Positions 45,643 to 54,695 of a DNA stretch of 64,000 nucleotides are shown in pieces. The stretch is from Microseira sp041929235. Its GTDB lineage: Bacteria > Cyanobacteriota > Cyanobacteriia > Cyanobacteriales > Aerosakkonemataceae. Under the pieces are notes generated by a model. The model was given only the letters and a program-made list of their open reading frames with translations, was not told the origin of the DNA and ran no database searches. The stretch lies in assembly GCF_041929235.1 (NCBI RefSeq), contig NZ_JBHFNP010000279.1, forward strand, positions 3,624 to 67,623. Direction: 5' to 3'. Position 1 is the stretch's first letter, and each line of letters begins with the position of its first letter. Position numbers and translations under genes: made by a program.

Positions 45643-46859
45643 TGAAAGTTTTGCATGTGATTTTTTCCGTTTCATCCTTGCGAGGCGGACCTAGTCAAGC
45701 AGTATTGAGTTTGGTGAAAAATTTGATATCCTGTGGCGTTGATGCTGAAATTGCCACAACAAATGAGGCTGGAACAACTTTGTTAGATGTACCTTTAAAC
45801 CATAAAATTGAATATGAAGGCGTGCCTGTTTGGTTTTTTGAACCATTTTCACCGCCGAATCAAGGCGTGTCAATTACTTCAGATAAAGGGTTTATATTCT
45901 CAGCAACTTTAACGCAATGGTTGTGGCAAAATATCCGAAATTATGACATTTTAGATAACCACTATCTCTTTTCCTATGCATCAACTTGTGCTGGTGCGAT
46001 CGCTCGCTGGCAAAATGTTCCTTATACCGTCCGCACCACCGGACAACTCGCCCCTTGGGCGCTTGCTCAAAGTCGGCGAAAAAAACAACTTTATTCCTTT
46101 CTAATTGAACGACATAATCTAAATCGAGCAGCGGCAATTCATTGTGCTTCTTCTGGCGAAGCAGAAGATGCCCGCAATTTTGGCGTCAAAGCCCCAATTA
46201 TTACCCTACCATTAGGCGTTGAACAGATACAATATCAACCGGCAGCAAAACAACAACTCAGGCAGAATTATCAAATACCTGCCACAACACCCATCGTGCT
46301 ATTCCTGGCTCGAATTCACCCCGTAAAACGTCCCGAATTACTATTAAAAGCACTCGCTCAATTGGCACAAAAATATGATTTTCACCTAATTTTGGCAGGA
46401 ACGGGCGAAACTAGCTATCTCGACTCACTGAATAATCTAGCATCATTACTGGGTTTAAAATCTCGGATTTCCATGCCCGGTTTTGTCACCGGCGAAGCTA
46501 AAGCTTTACTATTACAAGGAGCGGATATTTTTGTGTTGCCATCGGTAATCGAAAGCTTCGGGATCTCCATCGCTGAAGCAATGGCAGCCGGATTGCCCGT
46601 AATCGTCACTGAAGATGTTCAAATTTCATCAGAAATTTTGGCAGCACAAGCAGGACTTGTGGTTCCTGGAGAAGTGGAAGCGCTTGCCCACGCCCTGGCA
46701 AAATTACTCCCGAACCCCAATCTCCGCCATCAAATGGGCGAAAATGGCAAACAAGTGGCAACTCGTCGTTATAGTTGGGAAGCGATCTCCTCCCAACTTG
46801 CCTCGGTTTATAATGCCATTGTTCAGCAACAACCCCTTCCCCAGTTTCCCGAAACATAG
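45642..46859 (+). CDS. Glycosyltransferase family 4
   Basis: 405 residues, GTG start overlapping the previous TAG. N-domain: LRGGPSQAVLSLVKNLISCG and YDILDNHYLFSY. C-domain: PIITLPLGVEQIQ, PIVLFLARIHPVKRPELLLK and ESFGISIAEAMAAGLPVIVT with the E-x7-E donor motif. Sequence style suggests an HpnI/WbaZ-type hexosyltransferase. Last of the coupled GT run before a repeat-bearing gap. Confidence 0.9.
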   Translation: MKVLHVIFSVSSLRGGPSQAVLSLVKNLISCGVDAEIATTNEAGTTLLDVPLNHKIEYEGVPVWFFEPFSPPNQGVSITSDKGFIFSATLTQWLWQNIRNYDILDNHYLFSYASTCAGAIARWQNVPYTVRTTGQLAPWALAQSRRKKQLYSFLIERHNLNRAAAIHCASSGEAEDARNFGVKAPIITLPLGVEQIQYQPAAKQQLRQNYQIPATTPIVLFLARIHPVKRPELLLKALAQLAQKYDFHLILAGTGETSYLDSLNNLASLLGLKSRISMPGFVTGEAKALLLQGADIFVLPSVIESFGISIAEAMAAGLPVIVTEDVQISSEILAAQAGLVVPGEVEALAHALAKLLPNPNLRHQMGENGKQVATRRYSWEAISSQLASVYNAIVQQQPLPQFPET

Positions 46860-47172
46860 TAACCCAAGTTGCTAGTTACATCTAAAGATATTGGTAATGG
46901 GTAATGGGTAATTATCAGGATTTTACCACCAATGAATCAAATTACCAATTACCACTGTCAGAAACCCGGTTTCTGCGTCGATTTCTCGCTGTCAAACCCA
47001 CGATTTTTCAGAGAAACCGGGTTTCTTTGCCAAAGCTTATAACTAGCAACTTGAGTTAGTAGCATCAATGTGATAAACTACACTTGCTATCTTCTTGACT
47101 TGGCAGTTAATTGTCAAGCGGTTTACCTCTAAATTTAGGGATCGTTATAACGGGTTTTTCAAGGACAATTAA
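46860..47172. repeat. Repeat-filled intergenic gap
   Basis: 313 bp without a gene. It holds TAACCCAAGTTGCTAGTTA (46860-46878) and its inverted partner AACTAGCAACTTGAGTTA (47041-47058), a GGTAATGGGTAATGGG run, and two opposed AGAAACCCGGTTTCT palindromes (46960-46974, 47012-47026). The inverted AACTAGCAACTTG ends frame the whole block, as in a MITE. Confidence 0.75.
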
Positions 47173-47985
47173 ATGCTTAACTACAACTTGCTCGAAACTC
47201 GCATCGATGAATTTGCCAAAACCTTTGCCGAAGCTAAACCTTTTAGACACCTGATTGTTGATGACTTTTTAGTACCAGAAGTAGCCGCCGAAGCTTTCAG
47301 CGTTTTTCCCAAAATGGAAGAAATGGATACGCTGAAAGATTTTAGACAGTATAAAGCTCAAGACCCAGCTATTGATAAGTTCAATCCCGTTTTTAGCCAA
47401 ATTATATTTAAACACCTACAATCCCCCCGCTTCCTGGAAATTATGACCAAAATCAGCGGCATTCCCAACCTGCTTGCCGATGGACAGTTATATGCATCAG
47501 GACTGGCTCAGGGGGCTAATGGCAGCTTCTTAAACGTTCATATCGATAACAGCTCTCACCCTAAGACAAAACACTATCGCAGGCTGAATCTTCTGGTTTA
47601 TTTAAACAAGTATTGGACCCAAGAAAAGGGAGGACACTTAGAACTCTGGTCAGCAGATATGTCCGATTCAGTAGCGATTCTACCTACCTTTAATCGCATG
47701 GTAATTTTTGCGACCGATAAACAGTCTTGGCACGGTCATCGCCACGTCAACACCCCAGACGGAGATACGCGCAAGTCTATTAATATCTATTATTTTACCG
47801 AAGAATCGCCCGATAAAACAGATTATTACCACGTTACAAGTTTCCGAGCCAGAAAAAATGAAATCCTCAATCAAGTACTCTACCCAGTCGATAATATGGT
47901 TCGCACGATGGCTCGTAATATCAGGCAAAAAAAAGATCAACATGCTGTTTTGTTTGATAAGAATCAGAAGCAAAATGACCAGTGA
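47173..47985 (+). CDS. 2-oxoglutarate/Fe(II)-dependent oxygenase (prolyl-4-hydroxylase-like)
   Basis: 270 residues. The double-stranded beta-helix is marked by the iron ligands H123 and D125 (NVHIDNS) and H187 (SWHGH), with R200 (TRKSINIYY) expected to hold 2-oxoglutarate. The N-terminal FRHLIVDDFL is typical of the P4Hc/2OG-FeII_Oxy_3 family. In glycan loci such enzymes hydroxylate sugars or nearby aglycones; substrate unknown. It begins a second transcription block of the locus. Confidence 0.88.
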   Translation: MLNYNLLETRIDEFAKTFAEAKPFRHLIVDDFLVPEVAAEAFSVFPKMEEMDTLKDFRQYKAQDPAIDKFNPVFSQIIFKHLQSPRFLEIMTKISGIPNLLADGQLYASGLAQGANGSFLNVHIDNSSHPKTKHYRRLNLLVYLNKYWTQEKGGHLELWSADMSDSVAILPTFNRMVIFATDKQSWHGHRHVNTPDGDTRKSINIYYFTEESPDKTDYYHVTSFRARKNEILNQVLYPVDNMVRTMARNIRQKKDQHAVLFDKNQKQNDQ

Positions 47986-48020
47986 ATTAGCATAAATGAA
48001 AACAATTGTATAATTAGCAA

Positions 48021-48740
48021 ATGTCCTACTCTCAACGCATTCTTCAGCAAGGCAACCAACTTACTCGTCTCGCTCATCGCTCTAGATTTAGTGCAGTTTT
48101 AGATGCGATTGGTAGCGAAAAATATACACAGGCACTCGACTATGGCTGTGGCGATGGTTGGCTGCTTAAAAACGCTTACGATCGCGGCATCATCACCTCT
48201 GGAATTGGTGTCGATATTGAGCCGTCGTTGCTATCAGCTAGTCAGGAAATATTCGCCGATATCCCCAATTTTAATTTTTTCCATGTCCGCGACATTGCTG
48301 AAAAAATACCCCCGCACAGTTGCGATTTAATTTTTTGCACCGAAACCCTAGAACATGTAGATAATGCAGAAAAAGCACTCGAGCGAATGCTCCAGTGCAG
48401 TAAATCTAATGCCAAAATGATTATCTCAGTGCCAATTGAATTAGGGCCATCGCTTTTAGTCAAACAAGTTGGACGCTATTTAGCTAACCTCAAAGGTGGA
48501 TACGGTTACGAACGATATAGTCCAAGCGAATTATTTTATGCCGCAATTCTCTGGGATACTAATAGTTTTCCCTCCTCTCACTCGTTAAACGAAACCAACA
48601 AAGCTCACAAGGGATTTGATTATAGAAAAATGGAAAAATTGCTACAGGATAAAGTAAAAATTGATCGAATAATTTTCTCCCCTTTTCCCTGGTTTGGCAA
48701 CCGGCTGAACAGCACGGTGATTTGGATTTGTAGAACTTAA
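48021..48740 (+). CDS. Class I SAM-dependent methyltransferase
   Basis: 239 residues. Motif I is ALDYGCGDGWLLKNAY (near 32-47), the acidic loop IGVDIEPSLL, and FCTETLEHVDNAEKALERML is motif II/III. The remainder is a small cap region containing a Tyr-rich segment. Probably modifies a sugar of the locus. A short promoter-less gap separates it from the oxygenase gene. Confidence 0.85.
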   Translation: MSYSQRILQQGNQLTRLAHRSRFSAVLDAIGSEKYTQALDYGCGDGWLLKNAYDRGIITSGIGVDIEPSLLSASQEIFADIPNFNFFHVRDIAEKIPPHSCDLIFCTETLEHVDNAEKALERMLQCSKSNAKMIISVPIELGPSLLVKQVGRYLANLKGGYGYERYSPSELFYAAILWDTNSFPSSHSLNETNKAHKGFDYRKMEKLLQDKVKIDRIIFSPFPWFGNRLNSTVIWICRT

Positions 48741-48758
48741 ATTTTGGATAAAAATACT

Positions 48759-49697
48759 ATGTCGGGCATAAAACGAACTATTAAGAATTTGGGAAAACGC
48801 CATCTTAGAAATATGCTTGAATTTGGGCAAAAAATTGGAATTTCTATTCTGCCGCTTCATTTTTATTCAGAAGTTCCAGATTTGCAAGAATTGAGGAAAG
48901 AAGATTATTGGAAGCAACCCCACAGCATGTTCGGTGTGAATGGAAACGATCTCCAAAGTCAGCTTTCTTTTGTCAAAGAGTGCTGTAGCGAAGAATTGCA
49001 AGACAGACTAAAGAAAGGAGATATATACCCTCATGCTTGTGCAGAAAATGGAGAACCAGGTTTTGGATTGATAGAAGCTGATTTCTTGTTCTGCTTTGTA
49101 TGCAGTAAGCGTCCAAAACGGATTATTCAAGTGGGTTGTGGCGTTTCCACATCTGTCATGCTGCTTGCCAGTCAGGAATCAGACTATCAACCGGAAATAA
49201 TTTGCATTGAGCCTTACCCGACTGAGTTTTTGCAAAAATCTGACAAAATGGGTAAAATAACGCTAATTCCTGAGAAAGCTCAAAAAATTTCTTTAGATAT
49301 TTTAACAAACTTGGGTGATGAAGGAATGCTGTTCATCGATTCCACTCATACCGTCAAACCAGGAAGTGAGGTGAATCGGTTGATTCTGGAAGTATTGCCA
49401 AGATTAAAACCAGGAAGTTTTGTTCACTTTCACGATATCTACTTTCCCTATGAATATAGCAGAGATATACTGAGCAAAGCTTTGTTTTTTCCAAATGAGA
49501 CTGTTTTATTACATGCGTTTTTAATCAATAATAAAAATTACTGCATCAAAGCATCACTTAGTATGCTGCATTATGCAAAAAAAGAAGAAGTTCAAAAACT
49601 TCTTCCTAACTATGAGCCAGAAGCTAACGAATATGGCCTAGAAGTATCAGATGCCAGGGGTCATTTCCCTTCATCTGTATATCTCCAAGTTATATAG
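48759..49697 (+). CDS. Class I SAM methyltransferase (Methyltransf_24-like)
   Basis: 312 residues from the ATG at 48759 rather than the TTG at 48744. Sequence RIIQVGCGVSTSVMLLAS is motif I, IICIEPYPTEFL the acidic loop, MLFIDSTHTVKPGSEVN and FVHFHDIYFPYEYSRD the remainder of the Methyltransf_24 pattern. The N-terminal 110 residues are a separate helical region. Acceptor unknown. Confidence 0.83.
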   Translation: MSGIKRTIKNLGKRHLRNMLEFGQKIGISILPLHFYSEVPDLQELRKEDYWKQPHSMFGVNGNDLQSQLSFVKECCSEELQDRLKKGDIYPHACAENGEPGFGLIEADFLFCFVCSKRPKRIIQVGCGVSTSVMLLASQESDYQPEIICIEPYPTEFLQKSDKMGKITLIPEKAQKISLDILTNLGDEGMLFIDSTHTVKPGSEVNRLILEVLPRLKPGSFVHFHDIYFPYEYSRDILSKALFFPNETVLLHAFLINNKNYCIKASLSMLHYAKKEEVQKLLPNYEPEANEYGLEVSDARGHFPSSVYLQVI

Positions 49698-49764
49698 TAA
49701 ATTAGATAGAAACACTGCATAAAAATATAACTATAATGTTTAACTCAAAACTTAAAACTTAAAA

Positions 49765-49900
49765 CGGTTGACACTCCCCGGTCTCTTGACGCGGGGATTC
49801 TTAAGAGATTTTCACCCTTAACGGAGTTGCCAAGACTCCTCTAGACACTAGGTTGAAACCATCGTGCTTACTTTTGATTCCGATATTGCAAGCCCCATTA
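49765..49900 (-). ncRNA. Probable omega (reRNA) guide RNA scaffold of tnpB
   Basis: In IS200/IS605 elements the guide RNA overlaps the 3' end of tnpB and runs through the right end, with the guide taken from flanking DNA. By that rule it should run from the last tnpB codons to the 49775-49797 hairpin, and the guide would be the sequence below 49765. Boundaries are inferred, not seen. Confidence 0.35.
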
Positions 49901-51045
49901 CAGTCCGCGTTGACCAGCCAGCCCCCAGCAGTGCGGTAAAGTCCCCGCTTGACTCGCTTACCGCTGAATCGATATTCAGTCGGATTATCGGCATTGTAGG
50001 TCGGCAAACTATCACCATCCAACGCACTTGCTTTCGAGGTGTACGATTCTTCCTGCTCCTTAAACTGCAAGCCATAGCGCTCACAGAGCGATTGCAGTTT
50101 CAATCTCAGCAGGGAATGCGGAATCTGCACAAAGTTTTGATTGTTGCGCTTACCAATATTGATGTCTTGCTTCATGCCAGGATTGAAGCCGACAATCACG
50201 GTTCCAATCTGACTGGTAATGCAGAAATCAATAATGTATCGCGCCGCTTTGTTCAGATAGTCTCTGACTTGATTATTGCGCTTGCGAGTCAGCCTTGCTT
50301 GTCGCTCGGTTGTTCCTTTAATCCCCTGCAAATCTTTGATGCTTTGCAAATTGGCGTTGACCTTGTTGAACCACTGGTTAATTGCTTTGAGCGGTTTTCC
50401 ATCCACGATAAAGGATGCCCCAGTATTACTAACACAAGTTGCCAGATTGTTCAGTCCCAAATCAATTGCAAGTGCTTGATTGGGGTCTACAGGTTGCGGT
50501 TCTGCTTCCTGCTCCACAATGTATTCGACTTCAAAAAATCGAGCATTGTATTTAGGCAGAATCCGAACTTCTTTGAGCTTCCTTCCTTGCAACCGCTCTG
50601 GAAACGGAATGCGAACCCTTGCGAATTGCTTTTTGAAAGCGTTCGACATCGGCACCTCAAAGAATCCGTCCTTCACTTTGATACGCGGCACGATCAACGG
50701 GAAATACCCGTCTTTGGGCAAGTATTTCGGCAATCGAATCTGCTCAAAGCGGTACAGTCCGTTTTTTGCTGCCTGAATCAACTTGAAGAACGAACGAAAC
50801 GAGCGGTCTACCACTTTCAAGGTTTGTTGAGCGATATCAGTGTTGAGAAGCTGATAGTTCTCGTTCCCCTTGCAGTGGTGATAGTTCGATTCATATCGAA
50901 GATATTTCTGTTCAGAAAAATAGAACTGCCTAACCGAGTAAAGCCCTACGTTGTAGAGGTTTTTGCTCAGCCTGCACAGTTCTCTCAAAGCCGTGAATTC
51001 AGGCTTGCTGAGTCCGCGAATTTGGTTTTTCTGAGTCAGATACAT
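49801..51045 (-). CDS. tnpB: TnpB-like RNA-guided endonuclease, atypical active site
   Basis: 414 residues from the ATG at 51045 (open frame extends to 51099). RuvC motif I is AIDLGLNN with D195, and RuvC III is NADCNGACNI with D381. At the RuvC II position the sequence is VIVGFNPGMKQ, with Gly286 where most TnpBs have Glu; conserved glutamates instead occur in QEESYTSKAS (332/333), which may be a relocated catalytic residue. The zinc-ribbon CxxC pairs are missing, replaced by SGKRVKRGLYRTAGG. This is a known clade of IS1341-type TnpBs. It promotes element retention rather than transposition itself. Confidence 0.9.
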   Translation of the reverse strand: MYLTQKNQIRGLSKPEFTALRELCRLSKNLYNVGLYSVRQFYFSEQKYLRYESNYHHCKGNENYQLLNTDIAQQTLKVVDRSFRSFFKLIQAAKNGLYRFEQIRLPKYLPKDGYFPLIVPRIKVKDGFFEVPMSNAFKKQFARVRIPFPERLQGRKLKEVRILPKYNARFFEVEYIVEQEAEPQPVDPNQALAIDLGLNNLATCVSNTGASFIVDGKPLKAINQWFNKVNANLQSIKDLQGIKGTTERQARLTRKRNNQVRDYLNKAARYIIDFCITSQIGTVIVGFNPGMKQDINIGKRNNQNFVQIPHSLLRLKLQSLCERYGLQFKEQEESYTSKASALDGDSLPTYNADNPTEYRFSGKRVKRGLYRTAGGWLVNADCNGACNIGIKSKHDGFNLVSRGVLATPLRVKIS

Positions 51046-51188
51046 AACAGTACTCTCGCTATATCTGATTATATCAGCGAAAGTAGGGTAAAAGTGCAAG
51101 CGATGGTCTGCTTTGACTGTAGGCGGCTTTAGCCCCGCGTGTCGCTTTTCCTCCCAGGGCTGAAGCCACTGGGTTTCGGAGGTTCTTT

Positions 51189-52202
51189 ATGAAATTACCG
51201 GCAAAATACTGGATACCAGGGGGATCGATCGCACTTTTAGTCGCCACTGAATTAACCCTCAGATTCGCCTTTGGCTTGGGAAGACCTGTTTTAGTCCAAG
51301 CCGATCCCCAAACCGGGTATCGATTTCAACCGAATCAAAAAGTATTTCGATTTGGCAAAAGAGTTGAGTACAACCAGTATTCTCAACGCTCCGAACCTAT
51401 TACATCCCAAAAACCACCGGGAAAGCTGAGAATTTTGATGGTAGGAGACTCGGTGCTAAACGGCGGCAATCCCACCGATCAGAGTCAAACAATTACCGAA
51501 TTATTTGAAGCAAAGTTAGCTGCATCCGGGCAAAAAGCCGAAATTCTCAACGCCTCGGCTGGTTCTTGGGGCATCGGCAACCAATTAGGATATCTGCGGG
51601 AATTTGGTACGTTTAACGCCGATGCCGTCATCCTGCAAATCGGCACCCACGATCTGACTCAACCTACCAGCAATAGCGCTAACGTTGGCAATCACCCAGC
51701 TTTTCCCACACAAGCGCCCCTGTTGGCAATTCAAGATGCTTGGACTCGCTATCTTTGGCCTGCCTTAGCTGGTAAATTAGGGCTTAACTCATCGGGAGCG
51801 GATTTTTCAGCTTCGCCTACGTCCCAAGATCCGGAGCAACAGTATCAGCAAAACATGCAGCTGCTCAAAGAAATAGTAAAGTTAGTTCGCAGCCAGAATA
51901 TACCCGTTTTTGTCCTGTTCACGCCGAATCGGGACGATTTGATCCCCAAGGCTAACCAGCCCAAGTACAAATCCCAGTTTCTGCGGTTGTTATTGACTTT
52001 GCAGGTTCCTATCATTGACTCTCATCAAGCCTGGTCAACCTTGCCCCCAACAACGGTAGAATCCTACTTTCGAGATCAAGTGCATTTGAACGTGGCAGGG
52101 AATGGTGCGATCGCCCTTGAGCTGTTTGGGCAACTTTGCATCCGTCGTCAGTTACCAGCTTGCGCTCCCTTAGGGCGTTCTCCTTCCCCAGGTAGTCGTT
52201 AA
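51189..52202 (+). CDS. Membrane-anchored SGNH/GDSL hydrolase-like protein
   Basis: 337 residues. An N-terminal hydrophobic segment (about 10-31) anchors the protein to the membrane or is a signal. The SGNH catalytic elements are present: MVGDSVLNGG with nucleophile S88, IGTHDLTQ in the third block, and D296/H299 in DQVHLN near the end. Such proteins deacetylate or transfer acyl groups on exopolysaccharides. GGAGG lies seven bases before the ATG, next to the left end of the TnpB element. Confidence 0.85.
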   Translation: MKLPAKYWIPGGSIALLVATELTLRFAFGLGRPVLVQADPQTGYRFQPNQKVFRFGKRVEYNQYSQRSEPITSQKPPGKLRILMVGDSVLNGGNPTDQSQTITELFEAKLAASGQKAEILNASAGSWGIGNQLGYLREFGTFNADAVILQIGTHDLTQPTSNSANVGNHPAFPTQAPLLAIQDAWTRYLWPALAGKLGLNSSGADFSASPTSQDPEQQYQQNMQLLKEIVKLVRSQNIPVFVLFTPNRDDLIPKANQPKYKSQFLRLLLTLQVPIIDSHQAWSTLPPTTVESYFRDQVHLNVAGNGAIALELFGQLCIRRQLPACAPLGRSPSPGSR

Positions 52203-52415
52203 ACCATCTTGCAGCAACGAGGGGTCTTTGGGAATGAGTTAATCGCGCGAAAAAGGCCGATCTAGATCTATACAGTTTGTGGGGGTTAAAATCCGGAATC
52301 TTGACGGAAGACTTTGTAGTGGCCTAAATAAAAGTTTCATTGCAGGTCACAGGCAGAAGCAGAAAGCCGCTCACCAACCCTGCCTTTGAAGCCCCAGATC
52401 TTTAAACCGGGGAGG

Positions 52416-53852
52416 ATGGCAGTACCGGAGTTGGTTGAAAATTGTTCATTGTTGCTTTCGTTTTTGACCTGGCAGAAACCTTTAGGGCATGATAATTGGG
52501 ACTTTATAGGAGGGGGGTATAAATTGTACCAGTCCGCGACTCATAAGCAAGGTGGCATCGGTAATGATAAAGCTCAAAAACTACAGCCTTCGATTAGACT
52601 GTCGATTATTACCCAGTTTTATCCGCCCGATTACGCCGCTACCGGACAGCTAATCGAAGAGCTAGCGATTCAGTTGAGAAATACTGGCACTTACGTCCAC
52701 ATTTTTACGGGACAGCCTGGTTACGCTTTCCAAAAAAAATCAGCGCCAACCATCGAACGAAAAGACAAACTGCTGATTAGGCGATCGCGCACTGCCAGAC
52801 TTTGGCCTAAACGAATTCGCGGCAAAGCCATCAACGGCCTTTTATTTTGCCTGCGTTCGGCATTCCATTTACTCAAAAACTGCTGGCGGGGCGATGTTTT
52901 GCTCCTCACCACCGCACCGCCGTTTTTACCGTTGCTGGGCTATTTAGCTCACCTGATCTTTAAACTGCCCTACGTTTGTTTGCTCTACGACTTGTATCCC
53001 GATGTCGCCGTCGAACTGCAAGTCGTCTCCGAAACGCACTGGATGGTTCGCTTTTGGCACCTCGTTAACCAAGAAATCTGGAAACATGCCGCTGGCATCA
53101 TCGTCCTCAGCCCCAGCATGGAAAAGCGGATTGTGGCAAAATGCCCAGAGGTGGCGGATAAAATTGCCGTAATTCACAGTTGGGCCAATCCTGATTGGAT
53201 CGTTCCCCTGGCAAAACAAGATAATTGGTTTGCCCACAAGCACAATTTAGTTGACAAATTTACCGTTCTCTACTCTGGCAACATGGGGCGCTGTCACGAT
53301 ATGGAGACGATCCTGGAAGCGGCAAGTTTGCTGCGAAATGAGCCGATCCAATTTGTCTTCATCGGCGACGGTGCCAAGCGTAAAATTTGCCTGGAACAAG
53401 CCGAAACCTTGGGCTTGACCAATTGTTTATTTTTGCCTTATCAAGACAAACAATACCTTCCCTACTCTCTGACTGCTTGCGACTTGTCCTTAGTCAGCAT
53501 CAGTCCGGGAATGGAAGGATTGGTTGCTCCCAGCAAACTTTACGGTATCTTGGCAGCAGGGCGTCCGGTAGGGGTGATCTGTGAAGAACATTCCTATTTA
53601 CGCCAGCTGATAGACGACGCCGATTGCGGTGCGGCTTTCCAGAATCATGATGCCCAGGGTCTAGCTGAGTATATTCGCCACTTGGCTAAAGATCCCGAAC
53701 TGGCGCATCAGATGGGCAAAGCGGGGCGGCGCTACCTCAAATCAAACTTCACGTTGGAAATTATTGCTAGACAATATTCCCAAATGCTTTACCAAGCATT
53801 GCGCGACAATGTAGAACCGGAAGCTTCTATCGTCGTTGAACAAGTGCAGTAG
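52416..53852 (+). CDS. Glycosyltransferase family 4 (WcaI-like)
   Basis: 478 residues from the ATG at 52416; a TTG at 52386 is also in frame, and the first 55 residues are weakly conserved, so the real start is uncertain. The family core begins LSIITQFYPPDYAATGQLIE (near 63). Other marks: VLLLTTAPPFLPLLGYLAHL, VLYSGNMGRCHDMETILEAA, FIGDGAKRK and VAPSKLYGILAAGRPVGVI. Related enzymes build exopolysaccharide repeat units. It closes the glycan locus. Confidence 0.87.
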   Translation: MAVPELVENCSLLLSFLTWQKPLGHDNWDFIGGGYKLYQSATHKQGGIGNDKAQKLQPSIRLSIITQFYPPDYAATGQLIEELAIQLRNTGTYVHIFTGQPGYAFQKKSAPTIERKDKLLIRRSRTARLWPKRIRGKAINGLLFCLRSAFHLLKNCWRGDVLLLTTAPPFLPLLGYLAHLIFKLPYVCLLYDLYPDVAVELQVVSETHWMVRFWHLVNQEIWKHAAGIIVLSPSMEKRIVAKCPEVADKIAVIHSWANPDWIVPLAKQDNWFAHKHNLVDKFTVLYSGNMGRCHDMETILEAASLLRNEPIQFVFIGDGAKRKICLEQAETLGLTNCLFLPYQDKQYLPYSLTACDLSLVSISPGMEGLVAPSKLYGILAAGRPVGVICEEHSYLRQLIDDADCGAAFQNHDAQGLAEYIRHLAKDPELAHQMGKAGRRYLKSNFTLEIIARQYSQMLYQALRDNVEPEASIVVEQVQ

Positions 53853-53873
53853 TGAATCAAGATTCAGGGTGGG

Positions 53874-54347
53874 CTATTTTGATTCGGGGTTAAGGCGACT
53901 CATTTCCCAAGTTGTGTAAGTTCCGATGGGACTCCATATTATATAAGGGACTAGCAACAAAGCCGCCCACCCAGAAATTTGCCACACTGTTAAGGTCAGC
54001 AAGACACCCAAAATGGCACCAACTCCCCCGACAATGGTGCCTGCTTGAAGACTGCGAAGCCTTAACATCACTGGGTTAAATGCGACAATCGTAATTTCTA
54101 CTAAGAGGTAAAAGCCCATCAGCAGCCACGTTCTAGGGCTGCCTGGGTCTTTTTCCCAGACAATATAAGCAGACCAAGCACCGCAAATAAAAATAATCGT
54201 CCAAATAATGGGGATGGCAGGTTCAAAGGTTAGCCACTTGGGACGCTGCAAGCGCTTGAACCACTTTAGATCGTCCGGCGTCACCAAGTTACTACCCAGC
54301 GCCACTAAAAAAGTAACCGCCCCAATTACCATCCAGGATCTAATCAT
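53874..54347 (-). CDS. TspO/MBR family protein
   Basis: 157 residues, five membrane spans. The ATG at 54347 follows GTAGGAAT, better than the GTG at 54368. WFKRLQRPKWLTFEPAIPIIW and the repeated aromatic WTII and AWSAYIVW motifs match the tryptophan-rich sensory/translocator protein family; FNPVMLRLRSLQAG and IWSPIGTYTTW complete it. Bacterial TspO binds tetrapyrroles and responds to light or stress in cyanobacteria. Convergent with the preceding transferase gene. Confidence 0.88.
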   Translation of the reverse strand: MIRSWMVIGAVTFLVALGSNLVTPDDLKWFKRLQRPKWLTFEPAIPIIWTIIFICGAWSAYIVWEKDPGSPRTWLLMGFYLLVEITIVAFNPVMLRLRSLQAGTIVGGVGAILGVLLTLTVWQISGWAALLLVPYIIWSPIGTYTTWEMSRLNPESK

Positions 54348-54470
54348 ATTCCTACCCGCTTCCTGCACCGCATCTGTTGCGATTGTGTCAATTTCAGGGG
54401 CGAGTTTAATCAGTCGTTGGTCGGAATTGCGATCGCGGTGTGATGCGCGCGCCTAGCGTGCGGTCGGCAT

Positions 54471-54578
54471 ATCGCTTACCCTCTTCACCTAATTCATATC
54501 ATGTCCGCAAGCATCGAACCTCGCATAAACAAGGGATATAGGATGTCTGCCTTATACAAAGATAGTCTGTAAAACCCA
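54471..54578 (+). repeat. Direct repeat A flanking the HTH gene
   Basis: About 108 bp, same orientation as the copy at 55145-55246. Shared blocks include ATCGCTTACCCTC, TCACCTAATT, ATATAGGATGTCTGCCTT and AAAGATAGTCTGTAAAACCC. The gap 54348-54695 also holds GGGTTAAAATCCGGAAT (54620-54636), found again at 52283-52299. Confidence 0.85.
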
Positions 54579-54695
54579 CAGAATAACAAATGCTTTGAAC
54601 ACAATATATGCAGTCTATGCGGGTTAAAATCCGGAATTCGTTAGAGGCACGATCAACACTCAGTAGCAACCACGAAACTTTGCGAGGATTAAGTT

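Larger units (their letters stand above)
49765..51182 (-). mobile_element. IS1341-type (IS200/IS605 superfamily) element with tnpB only
   Basis: The tnpB gene is bracketed by subterminal hairpins: TCCCCG...CGGGGA at 49775-49797 beyond its 3' end, and CCCAGGGCTGAAGCCACTGGG (51153-51173) beyond its 5' end. No tnpA (Y1 transposase) is nearby, so it is non-autonomous. Exact ends cannot be fixed because IS605 elements do not make target duplications. It sits between a methyltransferase gene and an SGNH hydrolase gene whose GGAGG ribosome-binding site begins inside or beside the left end. Confidence 0.7.

Noticed and set aside
49864..51132. Plus-strand open frame of 422 codons antisense to tnpB
   Set aside because: It mirrors the tnpB gene and shows no recognisable motif; composition follows the opposite strand's codon pattern.
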